Shown piece after piece: positions 8,172 to 17,200 of a DNA stretch of 19,784 bases. The first letter of the stretch is position 1, and each line of letters starts with the position of its first letter. The notes below the pieces were generated by a model. That model searched no databases. It was not told the origin of the DNA and saw only the letters and a program-made list of their open reading frames with translations. The stretch comes from Chlamydomonas sphaeroides (Eukaryota > Chlorophyta > Chlorophyceae > Chlamydomonadales > Chlamydomonadaceae): contig BDDC01000246.1 of the NCBI GenBank assembly GCA_001662425.1, positions 2,950-22,733 of the forward strand, in the 5' to 3' direction. Made by a program: the position numbers and the translations under genes.

Positions 8172-11100
8172 TTACGCCGCCACAATCTCCAGCGACCAGT
8201 CGTGGCTGATGGGCAGGTCGGGCTTGCGCAGCACCAGGGCCGCCTCCGACCCGGGCGCCGCCGCCATGTTAAGCGGCCCCGCCTCCAGCACCTCGGTGCG
8301 CTTGCCGTCGATCACGGCCTTGTAGCCGCGGCGCGAGGAGGGCAGGCCCAGGATGACGATGCGCTCAATGGTAGTGGGCACCCTGAGCACGCCGTCGGGC
8401 ACGCCCGGCTCGGCGTGCTTGGCCGAGCTCAGCTTCATGCCCTTGAACGTGAAGGCCCTGGTGTGTGGGGAGGGCGGGTGCAGGGTGCAAGGTGCAGGGT
8501 GAAGAGGAGCGCAGGTGCAGGGACGAGCAGGTGCAGGAGCGCAATGCAGCTCCACCTTCTGCGCAACCTGCCGCCCTAGGCATGCGCCCCGGCCCCCCAA
8601 CCCGCACCGCACCAAGCCCAGTCCGGCTGTGGCTGTGAGGCCCGCGCCCCGGTGGCAGCGCCCTCCACAGCGGCCCTGCCCTGCCCCACCCGGCACCCGC
8701 CCCGCCAGGGGCCCCACCTGTGCAGGTACTGGCCGCGCATGAAGGCGTAGCTGCTGCCGTCGTCCACGTAAAGCTGCCCAACGGCCTCGCCCTTGTCGTC
8801 CAGCGCGATGACCAGGGTGTAGGGGTCGGCGGCCTGGGCGCAGAGCAGGGCGGGGGTAGAGAGGAGTTCATTGGGGCGCAGAGGCCAAGGGGCAGGCTTG
8901 CCGCGTGTCACAGCTGCGTGCATGTACAGCTGCCAGCTTACATCTACTGCCGCCTGCGGCTTCCTGGGACTGCCCGGCAGCAGCGGCGCAGCCCGGGGCG
9001 GGTGTGCCGTACCTGGGCGACCGTGGAGCGGCGGGGGCGCTCGCGGCGGGCAATGATGTTGCCGCCGCGGTAGTACACGGGGATGGCGTCCATGGTCACC
9101 TGACGGCGGCAGACAGGGAGGGTGGTGGTGGCGGCGGCGGCAGGCAAGACTGCGCCCCCCTGCAGCCCCGGGCCCCGCGTTCGGCTGTGGAGGAGCCGGT
9201 GGAGGAGCCGGTGTGCGGCCGAGCCCTGGATGGCTGGGCTCAGGAGGGCGGTCGCGACTCACGTGCACGCGGTGCGAGCGGGTCTTGGGCGCCTGGGCGC
9301 CCGTGACGGCGTCGTACCACCTGCGGGCAGCGAGAGGGGCCGGCAGCGGCACGACGCAGCGGCAGCGTGAGGAGGAGGCGGAGGCGCTGCGGCGCCCCCC
9401 GCACACAGCCGGGCAGCATCCCAGGCTGCGTTCCTCCCTCCCTGCGCCTCGTTCCGCAACCCGCCCACCCTCAGCATCTGCCGTGCACCGCTGCCACGCA
9501 CCTGGCCCCGGCCGGCAGCGTCACGTCTACGTTCTGCGCGCCCTCCTCCACCACGGGCTTGACCAGCACCGCGGAGCCCACCATGAACTCCTCCTCCACG
9601 GCAAACAGCTCTGTTGCAGCGGGCGGGCGAGCAGGGCACACGAGCGTCAGCATGTGCGCAGGGTCAGGACGTGGGCACGCATTTGCGCTCCAGCGACGCG
9701 TGGTCACAACCATCTAGCGCCCCTCGGGCCCAGCCCCAGCTCCCCTCACAAGTTCCCATGCACGCCGGCCGCCTCCTTCCTGCCTCACCCTCGGCCTCGG
9801 GGAACTCGTACCACAGCGGCCGCACCACGGGCAGGCCGCTGGTGTTGGCGGCGCGGAAGAGCGTGTACATGTACGGCAGCAGCGCGTAGCGGCCGCGGAT
9901 GGCGGAGCGGATGCGCGCCGTCACTTCGGGGCCGAACAGCCACGGCTCGCGGCGCTGCGTCTCCAGGTGGGCGTGGCCGCGGAAGAAGGGGTAGTAGATG
10001 CCCACCTGGTACCAGCTGCGAGGCGGATGGGCCGCGGGGACGAGAGTGTCAGGGTACGTGCCGCGTCACGCCAGACCGTGCCGCTGCAGTGGAAGTGTCC
10101 AAGGGGGGCACCACGCCAGCCCCATCCCAGAGAACCCAGCACCCAGCGGCTTCCCGAAACCACCGGCGCGGCCCGCCGCCCTCACCGCGTGAGCAGCTCG
10201 GCGCTGGGGTTGCCAAAGAAGCCGCCCACGTCGGCGCCGCTGAAGGGCAGCCCGGTGAGGCCCAGCGTGAGCACCATGGGGATGGACACCTTGAGGTGGC
10301 TCCACGCCGCCGCGTTGTCGCCCGTCCAGATGGGGCCCACGCGCTGCGTGCCTGTGAGTTGGGGGGGAGGCAGAGGGTGTGAGTCCCCAGCAGCAGAGGA
10401 CGCTCTTGCTCGTCAGGACAGGGCGGGGGAGGGACGCGCTGCGCCGCGCGCGACCCGGCGTACAACAGGCGTCACAGCCCGTCTGCACTCAAAAGAGACG
10501 GCAGCGGCGGTGCTGCTGTGTCGCAAAACGCCTCGCCCGGCCCACCCGAGAAGAAGGCGCGCGACAGCACGAAGGGCCGGTCGCCGTCGCCGGGGTTGAC
10601 CTGCTGGCCGCGCAGCGCGAGGCCGTCGGCGGTGGCCATGTGGTAGTACACTCCGTACAGGTTGTGGTTGTCGCGGTGCTCCACATCGCCGTAGTGCTTG
10701 TTGTCCTTCTGCATCGTGATCTGTTGGCGGGTGGCGAGCGGGTGGCGGGAGCGAGGTGGGGCCGGAAGGCAACTGTGACGCAATCGTGCAGGTATGAAAC
10801 GCAGCGCGACTGGGCCAGTGCTATCCCAGGTACACAGCCCTTGCACGCGACGACGACGACGACGACCGCCACCACCACCGCGCACCTCGGGGCCGTTGAA
10901 GACGGAGGGCTCGTTCATGTCGTTCCAAATGTAGAGCGCCTTGGTGCTGCCCTGATACTTGTCCAGCGTGAACTGCTCGGCCCACCACTGGCGCACGGCG
11001 GGCGAGGTGACGTCCAGGTAGCTGGAGGAGCCGGGCCAGCACCAGCTGCGGGAGGCGGCCAGGGAGCAAGTGGGGGCCGGAGGGGTTGGGGACGGGGTGT

Positions 11101-13927
11101 GGGCATGGGCTGCCCGACCGACACGATGTGTGTGGGGTTGGGTTCCTCGAGGTGCGGTGGTGCGGCCAGCCCCTGGTGCGCTGCTGTGCCGCGGCCCCAC
11201 CCGTCAAAGGTGCTGCCGTGCGCGTTCTTGACAAAGTTGCCCGCCGCCTCGGCCTGGCTGTAGATGTAGTAGGAGCTGTCGCGCTTGACGTGCGGGTCCA
11301 CGATGGTCACCATGCGGCGGCCGCGGCTGGCCACGTCGTCCTGAGGGGGCGGGGCGGGGAGGGGCGGAGCGAGATGCGCGTGTGTGACGGCACAAATGTA
11401 ACTGTCACTGCATGCACAAGGCCAGCCGGACCCAGTATGAAGACCTGCATGGCCATGTTGGCCAAGTTTATGGGGTTGGCGGTGGCGGCGAAGGGGTTGG
11501 CTCGGGCGCGGTCGGGTCCCTCGGGGCGCCAGCAATGGGCGCGGCATGGCCGCTACGCCCCAACCCCGGACCGTGCAACCGCGATCTGCCGCAACATGGT
11601 GTGCCGACAGCGCACGGCGCCGCACGGGCCGCAGCACCGCCCCAGGCCATAGGTCCCAACCCGCCCACCTGCATGGCGACGGGGTTGGGAAACACCGAGC
11701 TGTCCCAGGTGAGGTACCTGCGGCCGCCAGGGAGGGCGCCAGGCAGCAACAGCCACGGTCGCAAACACGGCCTCGTCGCATCGCATCTCGTCCAGCCAGA
11801 CGCCGAGTGCGCCTGTAACAACCCCAAGCACGTCTGGCAGCATGGCCCCTGCGTGAGAGACTCACCGCTTGCCGTTGGTGTGCTCGATGTCGAGCCACAG
11901 CACGTCGTAGGGGATGGCGTGCTCGTCAAAGCCGCCGTCCACCTCCTTGACGTCCGCCTCGTCCTTGTAGTTCCAGCGGCACTGTAAGGTGCAGGGGCGG
12001 GGCGGGGTCGGCGGCGGGCGAGACAGGGCGCCGGGGCGGGGCGGGGCGGGGCGGAGCGTGGTGCGATGCCTCGTGAGCAGCCCAGCCACACACACATTGG
12101 CCAGCAGCGAGCGCTTGCTCTTCAGGCTCTTCCCTCCCTTCGTCACCCTGCCCGTAGACTCACTCCCGTGATTCGCTGCCTGCCCCACCCGCACTTGCTG
12201 GGACTCCCTTGCCCCTCCTCCCTGCCCCATGCCTGCGCCTCTCTCCCTCTCTCTTCCCACCGAGCCTCCCAGCCGTACCGCCGCACCTGGTGGTAGCCCA
12301 GCGCGAACAGCTGCGGCATGGCGGTGGTGCCCGCCACCTTGGCGTAGCTGGCCAGCACCGCGGGCGCGCTGGCGCCGGTGAACACAAACAGGTCCACGAT
12401 GCCGCTCTCCGACACCCACTGCGTGCCCACGTCGCGGCCGCTCTTGACCACGTCCACAAACATCTCCGCCGCGTTGTTCCTGAGGGCGGGCGGGCGGGGG
12501 CCGGGGCCAGGGGGCACGGGGCAGGGCGGGCACGGGGTCATGGCAGCACTGGGCGGGCGGGCCAGGATTGCGCAGAGGCAGCGGCAGCAGGGCGGTGGCA
12601 GCGCGGCGCAGGGCCGCCCCTGCGGCAGGAGCTGCATTGACAGAGTGCGTGCCCCTCCCGGAGGCGCCCGTCCCAGGTGCCGCCGCACCAGAACACGCCC
12701 ACGGTGAGGCCCTTCTTATGGGCCATCATGACGGGGATGCTGCCGTACAGACCGAACGGGTGGTCCTCCAGGTACTCGAACACGTCCAGGTTGTACAGCC
12801 GGTACGGCTCGCCGTACGGAGCGGCGCCTGCGGGCGTTACGGCAAGACACGACGGCCCAGCTCGGTGTGCCTGGTGGAGGAGAGCCCCAGCCCCCTGGGG
12901 TGACATTGCGTCTCCCACATCCCTGCCGCCTGCCACCCGGCGCCTTCGACCGCCCATTGTAACCCAGCTTAGCGTCTTGGCCGACCCCTCCACCACCGCT
13001 GCTGAGCGGCACGCCGCTTGGGTCGCTGCTTCAGCATAATGAAGCGCGAGGCGCCCCACAACCAAGCCGGCAGGGGCTGACGCCCCTGCCCCCGCCTGGC
13101 CTGCCCCCGCGCCGCACCGTTGGTGGGACGCAGCGAGAGGCTGGTGGCGCGCTCGGGGATGCCGTACACGTGCTGGAAGCCGGGGAACACCAGGTCCAGC
13201 GACATGGCCTCGGGGCCCTTGGGCTTGGAGTCGGTGTGGCCTTGCCACGTCTCCTCCCACCAGCCCTCGGGGTCGTTGTCCTGCGCGCGGGGGGCCGTGG
13301 GGGGAGCGTTTAGGCACCGCCTCACCGACAGAGGGGCAACGCAGCCTCCCCAATGGCTCGCACCTGCTTGGTGCGGCGGTGCTCAAAGTTGAACAGGTTG
13401 CGGCTGTTAAGCTGCACCGCGGGCTGGCCTTTGATGGTGACCGCCAGGCTGAAGGGCTGGAACTTGAGCTCCACGCGCGTGTCGCCGCTGGACAGCACCA
13501 CGCCCGAGCTGCTGCGGCTCTCCTCCTTGAACGCCGACTTGCGGTTCTCCCAGCCCGAAATCAGCACGTCCGCGGGCACGCGGTAGCGGCCAACGTCTGG
13601 CAGCTCGTCGACGGTGAGGCGCAGGAAGCCATCGGCGTGCGATGTCAGGACAAGCTGCAGGTGCTTGCTGGCCTGGGTGTTCATCAGCGTCGCCGTCAGC
13701 GTCGCCGTGTTCAGCACGATGGAGGCGGGCACTATCTCGAACGACGCGCCCTGCTGAATGTTGCGGTTCCGGCTGCAGAACGACGTCTGTGCGCACTTCT
13801 TGAACTCATGCTCCTTAAATGCAAGCGCGGTGAAGCAGAACGCCGAGAGCACGAGGGCGCAGAGCGCGATGTTCGTTCTGGAGATCTGCATTGCGCGCCG
13901 TGGTGGAGCAGCCGGTGGCTGCACCAT
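8172..13927 (-). CDS. GANAB: ER alpha-glucosidase II catalytic (alpha) subunit, GH31
   Basis: Sixteen exons in transcript order: 13927-13364, 13280-13118, 12827-12689, 12479-12287, 11981-11866, 11717-11669, 11340-11201, 11045-10886, 10720-10546, 10351-10186, 10015-9789, 9610-9502, 9320-9263, 9099-9013, 8833-8718, 8457-8172. All introns are GT-AG and frame-consistent; the product has 915 residues, the usual family length. It trims the two inner glucoses from N-glycans in the ER during glycoprotein folding. A hydrophobic signal (IALCALVLSAFCFTALA) ends near residue 36. The GH31 core includes GYHQCRWNY, the nucleophile motif WNDMNEPSVFNG (Asp about 497), the acid/base segment IWTGDN (Asp about 578), GADVGGFFGNP and RPLWYEFPE, followed by the C-terminal beta domain (VYYRGGNI, LYVDDGSSYAF). 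There is no C-terminal KDEL-type signal, as expected because the beta subunit retains the enzyme. ATG 13891 is an alternative start that shortens the leader by 12 residues; 13927 has the better start context. The plant counterpart is RSW3. Confidence 0.95.
10848..10865. repeat. (CGA)6 microsatellite in an intron
   Basis: Six CGA triplets are followed directly by a short CCA run (to about 10880). They lie in the intron between exons 8 and 9 of the alpha-glucosidase II gene, close to the donor site at 10885. A likely length-variable marker. Confidence 0.85.
12033..12051 (+). other. G-quadruplex-type motif in an intron
   Basis: Four runs of GGGG separated by single C bases lie on the + strand inside the intron between exons 4 and 5 of the alpha-glucosidase II gene. 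That strand is the template for this minus-strand gene. The pattern satisfies the usual G4 sequence rule; actual folding is not shown. Confidence 0.6.
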
Positions 13928-14080
13928 GGCTGGAGTGTATGTCTACCTAAAGGGTGTAAAGTAGTACGCGTGGGCGAGGGGAAGGTGCTGCACACGCAGG
14001 GGAGGCCAGCGGGTCTGGATGCGGGAGTGCAAGACGTCCGAACAACTTGCACAGCCCCGACGACCGTCAACATGCATTCC

Positions 14081-14086
14081 CACGTG
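14081..14086. promoter_or_regulatory. G-box / E-box CACGTG
   Basis: A palindromic CACGTG, the core bound by bZIP and bHLH factors, lies 164 bases before the MED14 start codon. A six-base motif can occur by chance, so only its place inside a short promoter region supports it. Confidence 0.35.
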
Positions 14087-14130
14087 TATCGTTTCCTTTG
14101 CTTTGTACCCGCACTTGTGCACTGAGCTCA

Positions 14131-14145
14131 GCGCAAATTTGGCGC
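14131..14145. promoter_or_regulatory. E2F-like near-palindrome
   Basis: The 15-base element gcgcaaatttggcgc contains TTTGGCGC (14138-14145), a perfect match to the E2F/DP consensus TTTSSCGC, and on the opposite strand the related TTTGCGC. It sits 105 bases before the MED14 start. It suggests cell-cycle-linked control of one or both divergent genes; this is inference from the motif. Confidence 0.45.
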
Positions 14146-14249
14146 CTTGGCCGACCCGAACGCCCATGGCCCGCTAGTTTAGGAAAGGCCTCTGCGCTGT
14201 GCAGAGGCTTGCGGAGGAGCGAGGCATCGCAAGTCAGCGAGCGCAAAGC

Positions 14250-17200
14250 ATGGAAGCGCCAGCGGCGCTGCGGGGCGCCCAGCCCCTGGTCGACCTGCAG
14301 CAGCTGCTGGCCAACGTTCTCGATAATGTTCTGGCTGACTACATGCAGCTGTCGGGGCCGGAGAACAGTTCAGCCGATTCCGAACAGCGGTAAGCGCGCG
14401 CGCTCGACGCACGACCCGCGCCTCTGGTACCTCAAGATACTTACAGCAACACGCTCGGGCGTCATGGGCGCGCTAGCCTTGGTTACCTCACACCCGTGGG
14501 TAGCCGAGCACCTCGCACTTCCCACGCCCGGACCACGCTCTCCACCTTCCGCGGCCCCTGCTCGACCCCTCTCGCCGCATACGCATCGCAGCAAGCAGCG
14601 GCTGCTGCAGCACCTGCACGGTAGCCGCCAGCAGCTGCTGCGCTGCCTGGCGCTGCTCAACTGGAAGCCATGGCGGGTGCTGCTGGAGCTGGTGGACCAT
14701 GACCGCGTGCTGGACATTGCCGCGGGCCACGTTCGGACAATGACCGAGGTCGTGGCCGGCATGCGCCAGCAGGCATCGGGCCGAATCATGTCAGGATCGT
14801 ACCTGAACATGTACGACGTCAACACGGCGCTTGAGGTGCTGACGACAGGTGCGGTACGGCCGCTGCAGCGCCGTGCACACACGGCTGGGCCAAGGGCCGA
14901 GGCCCCTGGGGCCCGCCTAGGCGCGGCCGAGGCCCCAGGAGCACTCTGGCACATGCCGGTCCAGGGTGCGAGGGGTCCAGTGGCCGCACACGGACACCGA
15001 AGGAGGCGCCGACAGGAGGGCCTGCCGGCGGCAGAGGGTGTAGCACGAGGGGCCGAGGGGCACCTACCAGCAAGCATAGCGGCCAGCGCAAGCTGTGAAA
15101 TGCAACCGGTGGCAGCCCAGGCGGCGGACACAGCTGCCAGTTGCCAACACATCCTGCGGCGAGCCGGCTTCCCCAGTCGACCGCAGGCTCAGCGAGGAGC
15201 TGTATCGGTCCTGACCACGCACTCCGCCAGCTGGCCCTGGCGGGAGGCGGACCTTTCACACACACGGCCGCCGCCCGCCTCGCCACGCTGCAGCCTGCCA
15301 TCGTCTGTCATGTCCCTGCTCCCCGCCTTGCCGCCTCCCGCCCACGGTCCTCCCTCCCCCTCCCCTTCCCCTCCTCGGCCCTCCCCCGCAGGCACGTACC
15401 AGGAGCTGCCCTCCATCATGCTGCACCGCCCGCCGCAGTTCCAGCCGCCGCCTGCCTCCCTGGCGCGGCAGAAGGCCCGCCTGGCGCACGTGACGCACCT
15501 CATACGCAGCAGGCTGGTGGAGGTGGGGCGGGCGCCCTGGGTCAGGGCACCTGGGGTCAGGGCACCTGGGGGCGGGCGCCGGAGACCTCGGGGCCATGCA
15601 AAGGGAGCCCATGGGCTGCGCTGGCATGGGCGGAAGCATCGCTGGCTGTGCAACCCCCGGCGGGCAAGGAAGTGGGATAGTGCGCTTGGGAGGCGGAAGG
15701 GTGAAGGGAGGGAGGCCTGCCGTGCCGCTTCGGGCGGGGGACATGGCAAGGGTGGCGTGCCTGTGGCCCGACGGCCGCGTGGCAGTTTGGTCCATGTGGG
15801 CTGGCTGAGGCTGGGCCGCCATGACCGCCCACGCCTACGGACCCCGCCCAGGTGGCGTTGCCCCCCGGTCTTCGGGTTCTTTCCGTCAGCAACGGCACAG
15901 CCGTGCTGCGGGCGGAGGGCCTGTACGAGGCCAAGCTCACGCTCGTGCCGGCGGAGCCGCTGCCAGGGCTCGACGACGGCGCCAACGCCAGCGGCGCGGC
16001 CGCTGACGGCGCCGCCGGCCCAAGCGGGTCCGCTGCCGCCGGCCTGGACGACTGGGCGGCGGCGGCGGCAGCTGCTGCCGCCGACGCGTCCGCAGGCGGC
16101 GCGGCGGCGCAGCGCTGGAAGTGGCGGCTGATCCACTTTGTGCTGCTGATCGGGGTGCCGTTCTACGACCCGCGGCAGCCCAGCCAGATCCTAAACACCG
16201 TCAATTTCCACATGGTGCTCGCCGCCGACAACGCAGCCTACCTGCAGCGCCAGCGCCAGACCGCCGCCGGCGCCGACGCGCCCGCGCCCAGCGGCGCGCC
16301 GGCCGACTCGGCGGCGACGCCGGCGCCCAGCGGGCTGACGGGCGGAAACACCGCCGCCGCCGCCGCCGCCGGCAACTCGCTGCGGGCCGCCGTCCGCCGG
16401 TCCGAGGCGGACGAAGTCGGCGCGCCGCTGGCGGTGCTGCACGCCATCCTAACCGACGTTGCCGGCCGGCTGCTGGCGGACGAGCTGGCGGCGGCGGCGC
16501 GCGCGCTGGCGGCGCCGGGGTCGCGGTGGCACGGCCACATAGCGGTGCGGCCCTCCACCCTGCTGTCGCCGGGCGTGCGCATCGAGTACTGGACGCAGGC
16601 GCCGCCGCTGCTGTCGCCGCGCGCGCTGCCGCACCCGCCCGAGGAGTACCGCGGGCAGCGGCCGGGGCCGCCCTACCTGGAGCTGGGCATGGGCGAGGGC
16701 GGCTGCGTGGAGGTGCTGCACTCGCCGTCGTCGGGTGAGGGGGGGGGCAGGGAGCAAGGGAGGGGAGTGTGGGGCGGGGCTGTCGGGTGGTGCGTAGGGG
16801 TGGTAGGTTCTGCACACGCGGTGAGGGAGGGACGGGCGTGTGCCTGTGAGGCGTGAGCCCGGCCGGCCTCTGCAGGGGTGTTGCATGCGCCTTGGGCGGT
16901 GGGGGGCGCATCGTGTGCTTGCGGTGGCGGCGTGGATTCACTGCACGTGGGATCGTAGGGGTCCAGGAGGGGGAGGGGCTGAGCGGGAGGTGTGTCGCGA
17001 GCGCAGCTCACGGTTCGAGCGTGCCCTTTGGTCCTCGGGTTGCAGCGACAGCAGCGCACGGTGCAGGCGTGCGCGTCCGCCGCCGATTCCGACCCAACTC
17101 CGACCCACATCCGCTCCTTATCCTGCCGCCCCTCCCCCTGCATTCCCCCTCCTCCAGTCAACAAGCCCATGGCGGTGTCGAAGCTCCGGCTGGACACGTA

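Larger units (their letters stand above)
13928..14249. promoter_or_regulatory. Divergent promoter region of alpha-glucosidase II and MED14
   Basis: Only 322 bases separate the two start codons of these oppositely transcribed genes, so both 5' UTRs and core promoters must lie here or overlap. No clear TATA box is present for either gene, which is common for housekeeping genes. Two recognisable elements lie inside: a G-box at 14081 and an E2F-like site at 14131. The middle of the region is less GC-rich than the coding sequence. Confidence 0.7.

Noticed and set aside
9213..10382. A 389-codon plus-strand open frame
   Set aside because: It is antisense to well-supported GH31 exons and introns and shows no domain of its own.
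14199..14249. An upstream in-frame extension of MED14
   Set aside because: Its first codon is GTG, whereas the ATG at 14250 has a strong start context and is followed by the family N-terminus.
14370..15152. A 260-codon minus-strand open frame over MED14
   Set aside because: It is antisense to MED14 exon 2 and adjoining introns, without any conserved motif.
14047..16131. A 694-codon open frame on the + strand
   Set aside because: It runs unbroken through two exons and three introns of MED14 in one frame. Only the pieces that coincide with exons 2 and 3 carry family sequence; the rest is chance openness in GC-rich DNA.
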